64,000 nt of DNA from Adiantum capillus-veneris (GCA_014529385.2 CM043969.1:10209001-10273000); one strand, 5' to 3'; positions 53,705-64,000 are shown, counted from the stretch's first letter. Program-made: numbers and translations. The notes: generated by a model not told the origin, from the letters alone.

Positions 53705-53779
53705 AATCCCCCCTGGAGTGATGCGGTGAACGAGAGCTGGCACATGAGTAAAGGGAAGTGCCATGCCCTGAGGACAGGA

Positions 53780-56700
53780 TCAGTCCACAAAGGGGAGTAA
53801 GCCCAAAGCTTTGCGGAAAGCTTCAAGCTTCTCACGAGACAATGCCTTTGTGAAAAGATCTGCAAGGTTGTCCTGTGTTGGCACATAAGCCAAGCTGATC
53901 TCTCCTGCTGAGAGCCTCTCCCTAACATAGTGGTAATGCACCTCAATGTGCTTTGTGCGAGCATGAAAAACTGGGTTCCTCGCAACTGCCAATGCGCTCT
54001 GACTGTCAGTGTAGATAGTGTTGGCAGTGTCCTGTCCAACACCCAAGTCAGCCATAAGGCGTCTGAGCCATACACACTCAACCGTAGCTGTGAAGACTGC
54101 CCTGTACTCAGCCTCACAACTCGAAGTGGCCACAGTAGGTTGCTTCTTGCTCAACCATGATATACATGAACTGCCAAGCATGAAACAAAAACCACTTGTG
54201 GACACTCGCGTGTCAAAACAACCAGCCCAATCTAAGTCTGAAAAAGCATGTAAGTCTGGCGGCAATGATCCCCCCTTGGGATAAAACAAGCCAAGATGTA
54301 AAGTGCCACTAAGGTAGCGGAAAATCCTCTTGACAGCCTGCCAATGCTTAGACCCTGGGCTATGCATAAATCTGCTGACCTGCGAGACTGCAAACTGAAT
54401 ATCTGGCCTCGTGTTGCATACATAAATGAGGCAGCCAACAGCAGTTTGGTAAAGAGTGACATCAGTAGGATCGCCAGCATCATGTAGAGTCAACTTCAAA
54501 CCTGTTTCCATGGGAGTGGCAATAGGTTTGCAATCCTCAAGTCCAAACTTACATAGCAATGTCTCTATGTAACTTTTCTGACACAAGGCAATACCACCAT
54601 CACACTGCTTAAACTGTATACCCAAGTAATGATGCAACAGCCCCAAATCTTTCATCTTGAAAGTAGCATTCAAATCAGCCTTAAATTCAGCAATATGTCT
54701 CTCATTTGGTCCAGTGATTAGCAAATCATCAACATAAAGAACCACAATGAGAAATACATCATCCTCACGCTTTACATACAATGTGCTTTCTGTTGGACTA
54801 TTACGAAAGCCTCGTTTAACCAAATGAGTGTCAGCTTTCTCATACCAAGCACGAGGAGATTGCTTCAACCCATACAAAGCCTTCTTACATTTGCACACTT
54901 TGTCCTCTTGTCCTTTTATGACAAAACCGCGAGGCTGCGTTACATAAACTTCCTCAAATATGTCACCATTCAAGAAAGCAGTAACAATGTCTGATTGATG
55001 TACATCCCAACCAAAATGAGCTGCCAATGCACATAGAAAACGTACAATAGTCATACGACAAGTGGGAGCAAAAGTCTCTTCATAATCTATGCCTTTTTGT
55101 TGTGCATAACCCTTTGCAACAAGTCGAGCCTTATGGCGATTGATCTCACCATCCGGCTTGCGTTTCAACTTGTAAACCCACTTCGTACCAATGGCCTTTT
55201 TGCCAGGAGGCAAATCACATAAAGTCCATGTGTCATTCTCTATAAGTGCATCATATTCTGATTTCATGGCAGCAATCCAATTTTCTGAATTCTGTGCTTC
55301 ATCAAAAGACAGAGGCTCCTCAACATCATGTAAACTAGACACAGCCAAAGCATAACAATATGATGCATAAGATGCATGGCGAGAGCCTGAACGAGTGCGA
55401 CTAGATAAAGGTGCATCCAATTTACTGTCACGCAAAGTGTGCACCAGCCATTTTGGCATACCTCTAGCCTGCTCATTTTCAGCCCTTTTCTCATCAAGTA
55501 CATCATGTACATCTGCATCAGTAATAGGCTGTTCTAAAACATTTTCAGAAACCCCCATAGGCTGTACATTTGCCTCATTGGAACTTACATTCGTATTTCC
55601 ACCACTGAAAACAGGCAACAAAGTGTCATAAATGTCCTGTGAGCTTACATTACTGTCTCTAGTACATGACAGCAAGGGCTGAACAGAATCTTCCACAAAC
55701 ACTACATCCCGTGAAACCAGAATACGTTTTGTTTGCGGATGATACAACCTGTAACCTTTGCTTTCAGCACTATAACCAACAAAAATACATTTGACAGCCT
55801 TATCATCCAATTTTCTGCGCTGCACTTGTGGCACCAAAGCATATGCCAAACAGCCAAAAACACGCATGTGCTCAATAGAAGGCTTTCTATCATGCCATGC
55901 TTCATATGGAGTAATAGACTGCAAAGCTTTCGTAGGACACCTGTTAAGTACATAAGTGGCACACATGATGGCCTCAAGCCAAAAAGAATGCGGCAAAGCT
56001 TGACTTTTGACCATACATCGTGCCATTTCCGTTAGTGACCTGTTTTCCCTCTCAGCAACACCATTTTGCTGAGGTGTATAAGGCACTGTACATTGGTGTT
56101 TTATCCCACAACTAGCCAGAAATGCATTAAATTCATGAGACATATACTCCCCCCCTCGATCGGAACGGAGGGTGCCCATAGTACATTTTGAGACATTTTC
56201 AGCCATAGCCAAAAAAAATTTGAAGCACATAAAAACTTTGGACTTCGCTTTAAGCGGAAATACCCATGCATGCCTGGAGTAATCATCAATGAAAGTCACG
56301 AAGTACAGGTAATTGCCCAAGGACGGAGTTTGCATGGGCCCACAAATATCACTATGCACAAGCTGCAACCTGCATGTGGCCCTAACTGAACCATCCTTTG
56401 GAAACTTAGAACGCTGCATTTTACCCAGAATACAGCCTTCACAAACATGTTTGACAGGTGCTTCAAGAGGCGGCAAAGAAGCAACCATATCAGATTTCTG
56501 CAAACGCAACAAACTGGAAAAATTCAGATGACCAAAACGTGCATGCCAAAGTTTTGCATATGAAATAGCCCTTGAATCTGCAACAGCATTTGCAAAATTT
56601 TGTCCACACTTGTCATACAAAGTGAGCTTATACAGCCCACGGCACAAAAGCCCAGATGCAACAATTTCATCACCAAAACTGAGATCATGAACTGTACATC

Positions 56701-57367
56701 TGTCATCCACAAATTTGACTACAAGTCCAAGTCTAGCAAGTGCGGATACAGACAAGAGATTCTTCTTGATCCCAGGTACATAAAGTGCATCAACAAGTGT
56801 GAAGGAACTGCCATTAGCAGCAGTGAGCACAATCTTTCCAACTCCCTGAACTGGATAAGAGGCGTTGTTGGCACAAGTGACTGAATTCCCATGAGGGACA
56901 AAATCGAGAGAGGTAAACAATTCACGATGTGAGGTAATGTGCTTTGTAGCACCACTGTCGAAATACCACACATGTGAATCTGCAGCAACTGACAAGCATG
57001 CATCATGGACAGCAGGATTGTAAGTGCACTCTACGCTAAAAGCCCATTCTGCATCAACATCAGCATCACAATCTCCTTTCACAGAAGACTCAACAATGGC
57101 TGCATTTGTAGTGGAACCAGCATTTGCAGTGGAACCACCCTCTTTCTTCTTAGCCTCTTTGGCCTTCAACTTAAGACACGACTTGATCAAGTGATCATTG
57201 GATTTACAATAATGGCAACGCATCTTCTTTTTGCCCTTATCACCAGAATTGCCAGACGAAGTGCTGCCAGCAGAAGCATTAGGAATAGAATTTTTGCCAC
57301 TCGCAGCAGAACCATAAGAAGTGGCTGCATTACTGTTACCTCCCTTTCTTTGAGAAGCAATAAAAGC
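53780..57367 (-). CDS. Copia-2 Pol region (open frame, downstream of the in-frame TAG)
   Basis: The frame is open from just after the TAG (57370-57368) to 53780; the first ATG is at 57223. In order there is a canonical knuckle CHYCKSNDHLIKSC, protease VWYFDSGATKHIT and the integrase HHCC (KLWHARFGHLNFSSLLRL, CEGCILGK). The integrase core follows with HSDICGP, LRSDRGGEYM and QQNGVAERENRS. RT has KAIGTKWVYKLKRKPDGE and LYVDDLLITG. RNase H has FSDLDWAGC and SSCEAEYRAV, and the frame ends LADLFTKALSREKLEAF. All catalytic residues I looked for are present. With the upstream Gag it would be one polyprotein but for the TAG. Confidence 0.9.
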   Translation of the reverse strand, partial: AFIASQRKGGNSNAATSYGSAASGKNSIPNASAGSTSSGNSGDKGKKKMRCHYCKSNDHLIKSCLKLKAKEAKKKEGGSTANAGSTTNAAIVESSVKGDCDADVDAEWAFSVECTYNPAVHDACLSVAADSHVWYFDSGATKHITSHRELFTSLDFVPHGNSVTCANNASYPVQGVGKIVLTAANGSSFTLVDALYVPGIKKNLLSVSALARLGLVVKFVDDRCTVHDLSFGDEIVASGLLCRGLYKLTLYDKCGQNFANAVADSRAISYAKLWHARFGHLNFSSLLRLQKSDMVASLPPLEAPVKHVCEGCILGKMQRSKFPKDGSVRATCRLQLVHSDICGPMQTPSLGNYLYFVTFIDDYSRHAWVFPLKAKSKVFMCFKFFLAMAENVSKCTMGTLRSDRGGEYMSHEFNAFLASCGIKHQCTVPYTPQQNGVAERENRSLTEMARCMVKSQALPHSFWLEAIMCATYVLNRCPTKALQSITPYEAWHDRKPSIEHMRVFGCLAYALVPQVQRRKLDDKAVKCIFVGYSAESKGYRLYHPQTKRILVSRDVVFVEDSVQPLLSCTRDSNVSSQDIYDTLLPVFSGGNTNVSSNEANVQPMGVSENVLEQPITDADVHDVLDEKRAENEQARGMPKWLVHTLRDSKLDAPLSSRTRSGSRHASYASYCYALAVSSLHDVEEPLSFDEAQNSENWIAAMKSEYDALIENDTWTLCDLPPGKKAIGTKWVYKLKRKPDGEINRHKARLVAKGYAQQKGIDYEETFAPTCRMTIVRFLCALAAHFGWDVHQSDIVTAFLNGDIFEEVYVTQPRGFVIKGQEDKVCKCKKALYGLKQSPRAWYEKADTHLVKRGFRNSPTESTLYVKREDDVFLIVVLYVDDLLITGPNERHIAEFKADLNATFKMKDLGLLHHYLGIQFKQCDGGIALCQKSYIETLLCKFGLEDCKPIATPMETGLKLTLHDAGDPTDVTLYQTAVGCLIYVCNTRPDIQFAVSQVSRFMHSPGSKHWQAVKRIFRYLSGTLHLGLFYPKGGSLPPDLHAFSDLDWAGCFDTRVSTSGFCFMLGSSCISWLSKKQPTVATSSCEAEYRAVFTATVECVWLRRLMADLGVGQDTANTIYTDSQSALAVARNPVFHARTKHIEVHYHYVRERLSAGEISLAYVPTQDNLADLFTKALSREKLEAFRKALGLLPFVD

Positions 57368-58033
57368 CTATTCAACTGCACGCTGCCTAGTCCTGTTTTT
57401 TCTAGAAAGTGACTCTTGCAACAGCAATGTGCATAATGCATCAAACTTGACAACTTCAGGATTTCCTTGGGTCATGAGTCTCCAAGTACTAGAAAAAGTC
57501 TGGTAGGAATCTGGTAAGGCATCAAGAACAGTCTGCACAAGGGAACTGTCCGAAATGACTTCACCTGCAGAAATGAGTTGCTCATTGATATCCTTGACAC
57601 TAGCAAGGAAAGTGTCCATACCATCTTCCTCATGCATAATCTTTGACTCTAGCTCTTTACGCAGCAAAGCAATTTTAGCCTCATTGCGGCTTGCATAAAG
57701 ACCTGCTAGAATATCCCAAGCCTGTTTTGCAGATTTTGCTGAACGGATGTGAGGAATAATGGTGCGCTTCACAGACAACGCAATCAATGCATGAGCCTGC
57801 GCATCCTGAACATCCCAACGAGCTTGTTCTGCCGTAGGCAAAACAACTCTAACAGCTGCAATCCTTGCAGCAAGACCTGCAACATCCTCAACATCGCCTA
57901 CATCTTCAGAACCAGGACGTACATCAATGCCCTGCACAATGTGCCAGACACCTTTTGACACAAGAACATGTTGCATCATATAAGACCACATAGGGTAGTT
58001 GTCCCCATCCAACCTGTCCTCAGCAGCAAACAT
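57368..58033 (-). CDS. Copia-2 Gag (222 aa to TAG)
   Basis: I choose the ATG at 58033 (MFAAEDRLDGDNYPMWSYMM), as the NYPMW motif normally lies near the Gag start; an earlier in-frame ATG at 58126 adds 31 residues. The Gag core includes AKQAWDILAGLYASRNEAKI, LRKELESKIMHEEDGMDTFL, VLDALPDSYQTFSS and LLQESLSRKNR. It ends AVE then TAG, followed in the same frame by AFIASQRKGG and the zinc knuckle. The stop thus removes the RNA-binding knuckle and all enzymes from Gag unless it is read through. Confidence 0.88.
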   Translation of the reverse strand: MFAAEDRLDGDNYPMWSYMMQHVLVSKGVWHIVQGIDVRPGSEDVGDVEDVAGLAARIAAVRVVLPTAEQARWDVQDAQAHALIALSVKRTIIPHIRSAKSAKQAWDILAGLYASRNEAKIALLRKELESKIMHEEDGMDTFLASVKDINEQLISAGEVISDSSLVQTVLDALPDSYQTFSSTWRLMTQGNPEVVKFDALCTLLLQESLSRKNRTRQRAVE

Positions 58034-58306
58034 CTTGAACACATTTGTGTTGTTGTTGTCAGCGATGGTAAATGCTGCACCTGATGTGAAAACTGCCCGA
58101 AAATAGGAGAAATGGAGCGGGAACAACTTGTGCTATATAGCACAAACCGTAGAAGACTATAAGGCACTTGTTGTGCAGAAAACGGCACTGACAGAAAATC
58201 TGCACAAAATGACGAAATAGCCTGTGCAGTACTGCCCGTAGTGGAAACAAAGAAAGTGAGCAGGCGTGTGCTGGAGCAGCTGGCGACTAAGCCCGGGAGG
58301 ACGTGA

Positions 58307-58321
58307 CCTGCTCTGATACCA
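58307..58321 (-). promoter_or_regulatory. Copia-2 primer-binding site
   Basis: The minus strand reads TGGTATCAGAGCAGG two bases after the LTR end, an initiator-Met type site. Confidence 0.92.
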
Positions 58322-58323
58322 AT

Positions 58324-58550
58324 TGTTGGAATTAGGGTTGCAGAGAACCACACACAGCTTGGAGAAGAGGAAGGAAGCTCAAGGCACACAATAGAGAGTG
58401 TGTTACTTAGTGTGCAATGGAAAGATAGATAGCCCTAGAGTGATGGCCGTATATACAATGCACGGGGGAAAAAACCTCCTAAAGAGGGAAAAAATGCCCC
58501 GGCGGTCCTAGTGTGTTCACACACATCACTACCACATGTATATGGTAACA
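58324..58550 (-). repeat. Copia-2 5' LTR (227 bp)
   Basis: Differences from 53478-53704 seen by eye are GAGG versus GACG near the start and GGCC versus GGGC in the middle. Confidence 0.93.
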
Positions 58551-59720
58551 ATTGTGAAGGCCCTGGGCAGGACAGTGACAACGAAAATGTATGCTTAAAG
58601 TGGTTTTGTAGGCCATGGGGGCCTACAAAGTGGGATAATTGGGATGCTAGGTCAAGGTGTCCAAAATGTGGAAAATGTGTCTAGGAATGTAGTGCTCAAG
58701 GTGCTGTAGAAGCCCATCCAGACGGCTCATCAAACGGAGGCACGGTGTGAAAGTTATGCCAGTTTAAAAGTTAAAAGGTCTTGTAGATTCTCGACGGACA
58801 AGGCAGATGGGGATAGGTGGCCTAAGCTAGAATGTGCAGGCAAGCTCAAGTTGTGGAGCATGTCGATCTTCTCGGATTGTTAATCGGAGCTCCAGAGAGA
58901 AAGGCATAGACAATTGAATGTTTGCGAGGGGTCCGTTATGGGCCAACTCGCCCGCATTGGTAAGCATGCCTGCCGGGAGATTTTATGCCTCAATTGGGTT
59001 CTAGAATTTCACATGCGTTGCATGGAGTTAGCCGAAGTTTATGGCTTGCCGATCGGAGTCAGGGGCATTGAGATGCGCCCACTTCAAGTCGACGGACAAT
59101 CGCGACAGGGGTGTGAACTTGATTTTTTTCCACTTTTGTAATTTGTTGTTAAAGGGTGTGAAGTGGTCCGAATGTGGCAAAGTTCTCCGAGTTTGATGCT
59201 CTCAAGGGGTAGCTTGGTGAGAGGGCTGTTCGACGAACTTGGACATGTGGAGCACCGATGGCATGTGAATCAACTGCTTTAATTCCTCTTGGGCATAAAT
59301 GGAAAGATAAAAGGGTGGTTGGACTAAAAGGAAAAAAGAAAAACAAATGAGTTTAAAGGCTAAGTTGGGAAAAAAAAGAAGAGCTCTAAAAAAAGTCAAG
59401 GGCAGTGACGTCCTGAGCTGTTGCTTTAAAAAAAAGAAGCTTTTTTCTTTGTGAAAGGAAGAGGTGAAGTAAAAAAAGGCTAGCGACGACTTTGGCACAA
59501 GGGGATGTTTTTTCTCCCTTTGATTTGGGTTAAAAGCGGAGGAGGGCAAAGACGGTGCCGTTGTTGCCTCCTTGGGAGTGAGAAAAGGGGATTTTTTAAA
59601 AAAATAAAAAATTGGGAAGGAGGAGGAGCAAGAAGGGTTTCTTTTGGGGAGCAATGAGGTGAGCCTTTGGGAGAGGAGCTTCTTCTTTGGCTTTGTCAAG
59701 ATGGAGCCAAGTCCGAGGAG
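58551..59720 (+). repeat. Gypsy-4 3' LTR, second part
   Basis: It resumes ATTGTGAAGGCCCTGGGCAGG and follows 49107-50243 with scattered changes and small indels. The match stops at CGAGGAG, where Gypsy-3 begins. Confidence 0.85.
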
Positions 59721-61281
59721 TGTCATAATAATCAATATCTAATTCTCCTAAATGATTTTCTCATATTAAACTGATCATTTAATGTGGGGAAGGCCAGGGG
59801 AGAAAAAGCTAGAATATTGGTTAAGCTAGCAGACCGGCCACAGTAGGGATCCAAAGGGGGGGCCATCTGCAAAAGAGCCATGTGCAACAATGGGCTAAAA
59901 AGACCCTAAGGTTCAGCCCATTAAGACTTCCAAATGCTAAGGTTCCAAAATTCAAAGGTTGTGTCCAAAGGTCAACCCTAGGGAAAATTGGATGCTTTGT
60001 GTGTGCCCTAAAAGTCTTTGCACATCCCTACATGGGAGGGGGCGAGGTAGGGGATGAGAGAGAAAGCCACACACACACACACACACACGCTCCCTTTACA
60101 CAAAGGGAATGAGGGACACATGTCAGCTCCCTAGGCCAGATGCCCACAAGGTGTGCCCAATTTCTATTGGATGACCCTTGAAGTGGACCAATGAGAATTA
60201 AGCTAGAGTAAATCTAGTTTAATTAATTAAAAAACATTTAATAAAAGAAACCAATGAGAATTAAGTCTCCTAGAAGACTATTGGGCAGTCTCCCAAGGGG
60301 TCCAATGAGCATTCAGGAGCCCCATGGCTTGCCTGATTCCTATTGGCCAGGAGGCAAAGGGGCCAATGAGAGTTTAGTTTAATTATTTAATTACCTAAAG
60401 CTCTCCCAAAAGGGGAAAGGAGGACACATGTCAGAAGGCTATCACTTATGCTGCTTAATTGTAATTGGCTTGACTTGGGGAGGGCCAATGAGGCTTCAGC
60501 AAGAGCAATTAGCAAGAGGGCTCGCCCAAGAGAGAGAGGGGGCTGATTTTTGCAAGGCATTATCACACACACACACTCACATAAGCTCATGTGTGAAGAA
60601 AGAGAAGACTATCTCATCCCAAGCTTTAATGGAGAACTCATCACCTACTCCAAGCTTGTGAGATAGAAGCCTACATCAACACTCTCTTGGCATGTGGATG
60701 CAAATCCAACCAAGAGCCAAGCTTCAATGCATGCTCATCTCCTCTACCAAGCTAATTACTAAGCTAAGCTATGCTACATATGAGTGATTATGTGAGGAGA
60801 TGTACATCTTTCTCGTAAGATACTCCTTCTTCCTCTCAATCTACTCTCATACCCTGCTAGCTCTCACCATCTTCGAAGGTGTGTGAGGTCTTGGGTCTGA
60901 GAACGGGGATAATTCAAGTTGTGTTTGTTAAGTGTTTTGCTTAGTGCATGAAGTTTCCATCTTCATTGCACTAGCTAGTCTTGAAGGAACACAAAGAATT
61001 GTATTGTACAATGTCTCTCTTGATGGGAGAAACCATAATACAAAGCCTTTTGAAGGGGGGACCGGCTCCATGAAAATCCGGTCCTCAACTGTTGTCAATA
61101 GCTTAAATTCTCTCTCTTTTGAAAGTATTGTGGATGCTATCTAACTAGGTGTTATGCTTTTTGTTACTCTCTCCACCCAAGCACTCTTGTAATTCTCATT
61201 AGGAATCTATTCTAATGAAATGCCCACTATGTTCATGCTAATTTCCGCTACACATAAGATATTAGGCCATTAAATGTTACA
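59721..61281 (+). repeat. Gypsy-3 5' LTR (about 1.56 kb)
   Basis: It begins TGTCATAATAATC, exactly where Gypsy-4 homology ends, and finishes AATGTTACA just before the PBS. It includes AATGAGAATTAAG-type short repeats (60190-60340) and two (AC)n runs (about 60066-60090 and 60561-60580). The start is inferred from one side only. Confidence 0.75.
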
Positions 61282-61282
61282 T

Positions 61283-61297
61283 TGGTATCAGAGCTCA
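61283..61297 (+). promoter_or_regulatory. Gypsy-3 primer-binding site
   Basis: TGGTATCAGAGCTCA lies one base after the LTR end; initiator-Met type. Confidence 0.92.
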
Positions 61298-61697
61298 AGG
61301 TTTCTCTTTTCTTGCTCAAGAAGGGAGGTCCTCAAGCTAGCTACAAATGGTTGGTATTATTAATTGCCTGTGAGTAAGTAGAATAGGGATTTATCAGCCT
61401 TGCAGTGCGCCTACCTTCGTGCAGTTAACGGGGCATCACCGTCGAGAGCTATGGTCTTAATAGTGGAGTCCTACGGGGCTTGCCTACGGCTTAGCCACTA
61501 TTGAGCTATTAGAAGCTTGACAGGAGCCGGTGCTGTTTTGGTGTGAAAGACCCTCTCTTCTATTCCTTGCAATTAATGGTATTCGAGCCGCGGGTACAGT
61601 AGCTTGAGTGCTTTTTCTAAAGGGGTAAAGAGGAGTAGCAACTAGGGCTTGAAGTGCCAAAGTACACCTAAAAAGTTTACACCTAAAAGTTGTCAGA
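61298..61697 (+). other. Gypsy-3 leader
   Basis: Untranslated stretch between the PBS and the gag ATG; I see no other feature. Confidence 0.6.
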
Positions 61698-62267
61698 ATG
61701 GTTGACAATAGTAAAGAGAGTGAAATTAATGTTGATAACTTTGATTTTGCTCATGAGCAAGCTACTAATGATGCTTCAATGCTTGTTAACTGTCTTGTTT
61801 CTAGGCTTCAACAAGCCATGGGCAATCCATCTCTCCAAAGTGAAGTGCAACGGCAGGTCCGTGCTCACGGGATTCTCCAAGCTCATCACCATGACGAGAG
61901 AACACCTAGGAAGCCTCCTTGTGAGACTACCAAAAGAGGTCTCTCTCCGATTCGGGAAGAAGAAGAGAATCCATATGAAGGGCTCAAGAATTTACTTCTT
62001 GATGATGCATCTCCTTTCCAAAGGAGAACTTAAGAGCCTCCACCGAAGAAACGAGAAAGAAGCGAGTCTCCCGCCACCTCGGCGGAGATGGCTCCACGAA
62101 GACGGCGGGCTAAATGCTCTCCATCACCACCAAAGCGGAGAAGACCATCACACTCTTCTCCACGCCATAATTCAAAGAGGGATGATAAAAAGCAAGAGAA
62201 GAAAAAGGCGAGAAAGAGGACACCCTCTTCTCCATCTTCTTCATCCTCTTCCTCTTATGAAAGCTAA
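61698..62267 (+). pseudogene. Gypsy-3 Gag N-terminal part with two in-frame stops
   Basis: It starts MVDNSKESEINVDNFDFAHE. LVNCLVSRLQQAMGNPSLQS and a KRGLSPIREEEENPYEGLKN segment follow. After TAA at 62031-62033 the frame continues with a Lys/Arg/Ser-rich stretch (KKARKRTPSSPSSSSSSS) up to a second TAA at 62265-62267. The basic Ser-rich part recurs after the second stop, suggesting a small internal duplication. The stops make the copy defective unless read through. Confidence 0.75.
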
Positions 62268-64000
62268 GGTGAAGACGACAAAGATCAAGACAACAAAAAG
62301 GCAAGAAAGAGGTCACCCTCTTCTCCACCTTCTTCAAATTCTTCACCTTCTGAAGAAAGTGATGGTGCAACCTTTGAACCATCAAAAAGAAGAGGCCATA
62401 GGAAATCCTATGCCGCATGGAAGAGGTCATCCAAGTTGAAGAAATTCAAAGAGGGAGGGAAGAGCATCTCTTTCCTTACCTATGATGGTACCTTTGGTGC
62501 TACGGACAAAGTCTTGGCCTTTATCCAACAATTCGATGCGGCGTTTGGAGATGAGGGCTTCACGGAGTCCTCTAAGCTACGCCATGTAGCTATGCACTTT
62601 CAAAAGTCCGCCAGACAATGGTGGTCTAACCTACGAGCCAACGGTGAAGCTCCACGAACATGGAAAGCTTTAAGAGCTTCCATTATGAAGCAGTTTTTGG
62701 CCACCGATGCCAAAGACAAAGTACTCACCGAATGGCGAAGCTTAAAGCTCTCTCCCAATGAATCTATCCACAAATATGTAGACAAGTTTTGGGACCTACA
62801 ACTCAAAGGCACTGTCTTCAAAAAGTTGGATTTTGGAGAGAAAAAGCAACAATTTTGTGCGGGCTTAACCGAAGAAATGGCGGAGTATGTCAACTCCCAA
62901 AGACCACGTACCATATCGGCGGTAATACACCACACTATGGTCGCCTCTCGAATCAATTTCCAAACGGGGGCAAAAAGAAATAATAAGCCCCATGAAAACA
63001 AGGGTTCCAATGAGCCTAAGGGGAAGGACAATGTCCAAAAGTCTCCTAAGGGCAACTCCAACAAAGCTAAAGAGAAGGGAGTTTACAAAGGTAAGAATAA
63101 ACTCTCTCCTGAAGAGCTTGAGCGTTATCGTAAGGATAACCGGTGTTTCAAGTGCGGCGAACAAGGACATGCGTATCGCGCTTGTCCCCAAAAGAACAAC
63201 CGCCAAGATCCTCCTAGAGCTTCCTTGGTTGAAATCCAAGAGGAGGAGACTCACCAAACTCACCACAAAGGATCCCCTCTATGCCATGCTTGGGGAAAAG
63301 TAAGAGAACATGATGCTTTTATTCTCTTTGACCTTGGTTCTACTCACAATTTTATATCTATAGAGTTGGCCACCAAGCTAGGAATACAATCCTACAAGAT
63401 GGGAGATGTCCTACCCGCAGACAGTGCCTTCAAGGGGCAAGAAGCTTCAATCACTACCTTAATCGGGAAATTGAGGCTTCATGTCCAAGGCTATGTGGAC
63501 AAAGAGGACTTCTTTATCTCTCCTCTCAAGCATGAGGATGTAATCCTAGGGGCACCATGGTTTGACCGCCTGGCTGCCGATGTTAAATTTCCTGAAAGGA
63601 GAATCTCCTTTAAGTTCAGGAAAAAAGACATGTATATAGATGCTAAGGAAATGGGTAACACCATCCCCATTGTACATACACCAGCGTTCAACAAGTCAAT
63701 AAAGAGCTCTATTTCCGTGTACATGATTTTTGTTAAAGACTCTCAAAATGAACCTAATGCTTTAGCAAAAGAAAATAAAAGCAACCAAAAGGAATTAGAG
63801 TTATCCAATTTTCTCAAGGGGTTTCAAGATGTTTTTATTGACGACATCCCTTGTGAGCTACCTCCTAAACGAGGTAATGATGACCATGCAATTGAACTTC
63901 TTCCAGGAAGTTCACCGCCTAATAAACCTCCTTATAGAGTTTCTCAAGCTCAACAAAAGGAGATTATGCGGAAAGTGCATGAGTTAGTTGAGAAGGGTAT
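62268..64000 (+). CDS. Gypsy-3 Gag core, zinc knuckle, protease and RT start (open to window end)
   Basis: I read 577 codons without a stop. The Gag core has SFLTYDGTFGATDKVLAFIQ, FQKSARQWWSNLRANGE, WRSLKLSPNESIHKYVDKFW and GLTEEMAEYVNSQRP. A canonical knuckle CFKCGEQGHAYRAC begins at 63144. The protease active site at 63330 reads ILFDLGSTHNFIS, with Leu where Ser or Thr is expected after the catalytic Asp, and VILGAPWFDRL follows. Then come DVFIDDIPCELPPKRGNDDH and IELLPGSSPPNKPPYRVSQA, the familiar entry to gypsy RT, and the window ends in that segment. RT, RNase H and integrase should lie to the right. Confidence 0.88.

Larger units (their letters stand above)
53478..58550 (-). mobile_element. 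Copia-2: full-length Ty1/copia retrotransposon, minus strand
   Basis: The LTRs are 227 bp each (53478-53704 and 58324-58550), with about two differences. The flanking five bases are GTTGT and ATTGT; the empty site in the 5' LTR of Gypsy-4 (about 49103) reads CAGTTGTGAAG, so TTGT is duplicated with one changed base. PBS and PPT are present. Gag and Pol are in one frame interrupted by a single TAG. The insertion is young, slightly older than Copia-1 judging by the LTRs. Confidence 0.95.
49036..59720 (+). mobile_element. Gypsy-4: pol-less relative of Gypsy-1 with 2.3-kb LTRs, 3' LTR interrupted
   Basis: The 5' LTR is 49036-51379, the interior 51380-53408, and the 3' LTR begins at 53409. Copia-2 splits the 3' LTR, which resumes at 58551 and is cut by Gypsy-3 at 59721. 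PBS, PPT and Gag match Gypsy-1. The 2-kb interior has room only for Gag and one or two further frames; there is no protease, RT or integrase. The left target would be GTCCG (49031-49035); the right copy is outside the window. Confidence 0.8.
59721..64000 (+). mobile_element. Gypsy-3: Ty3/gypsy retrotransposon, left part (runs off right edge)
   Basis: The 5' LTR is 59721-61281, followed by a PBS, leader, Gag, zinc knuckle, protease and the beginning of RT, where the window ends. The order is that of a chromovirus- or Reina-like gypsy, but the lineage cannot be fixed without RT. It is inserted into the Gypsy-4 3' LTR. The target would be the bases ending CGAGGAG; the right copy is not visible. 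Confidence 0.85.

Overview
The window is nuclear DNA from a land plant. It carries Ty1/copia and Ty3/gypsy LTR retrotransposons primed on plant-type sites, En/Spm (CACTA) DNA transposons with a TNP2 transposase that contains spliceosomal introns, L1-type LINEs, and two decayed pentatricopeptide-repeat (PPR) fragments. The PPR wording and the density of nested elements would suit a fern or another seed-free plant, but that is a weak inference. I found no intact host gene, rRNA, complete tRNA gene or CRISPR array. Essentially all recognisable coding sequence belongs to transposable elements.

Layout. (1) 1-19375 is a minus-strand gypsy element (Gypsy-1) with LTRs of about 2 kb; its 3' LTR runs off the left edge. 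Its 3' LTR holds a very young full-length copia (Copia-1, 245-5479, TSD TCTTG, LTRs that look identical). Its integrase is split by a 2.7-kb block (6.8-9.6 kb) with PPR fragments and direct repeats. Its gag zinc knuckle is split by a plus-strand LINE (about 12785-16466). (2) 19376-21506 holds a scrap of the Gypsy-2 family, a gene-free stretch and the 3' half of a minus-strand LINE. (3) 21507-44348 is a CACTA element (CACTA-A, TSD ATC) that apparently split that LINE. Inside it sit Gypsy-2 (23478-32313, TSD CCCGG) and a second CACTA (CACTA-B, 33771-42388, TSD GTC). The TNP2 gene of CACTA-B is in turn split by a 2.4-kb LTR element with 142-bp LTRs (37959-40353, TSD CATTG). (4) 44.35-49.0 kb is old debris: the other LINE part, tRNA-like SINE-type units, a direct duplication of Gypsy-2-related protease/LTR sequence and an LTR fragment. 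(5) 49036 to about 59720 is Gypsy-4, a pol-less relative of Gypsy-1 with 2.3-kb LTRs. Its 3' LTR holds Copia-2 (53478-58550, minus strand) and is then cut by Gypsy-3 (59721 to beyond 64000).

How they work together. These are layers of insertion rather than operons. Target-site duplications and matching LTR or TIR ends give the relative order. Copia-1 has an uninterrupted gag-pol frame but a damaged zinc knuckle. Copia-2 has one in-frame stop. CACTA-B carries a nearly readable TNP2. Gypsy-2, Gypsy-4 and the 142-bp-LTR element lack reverse transcriptase and would need enzymes from relatives.

I did not find a convincing new biological system. The items most worth a second look are the Gag-protease-only element with an extra WVPK-motif ORF, the tandem-repeat-filled small LTR element, the tRNA-like units shared between CACTA ends and flanking DNA, and a perfect 24-bp stem-loop next to the CACTA-B terminus. 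LTR identities and sizes were judged by eye, not by alignment software.
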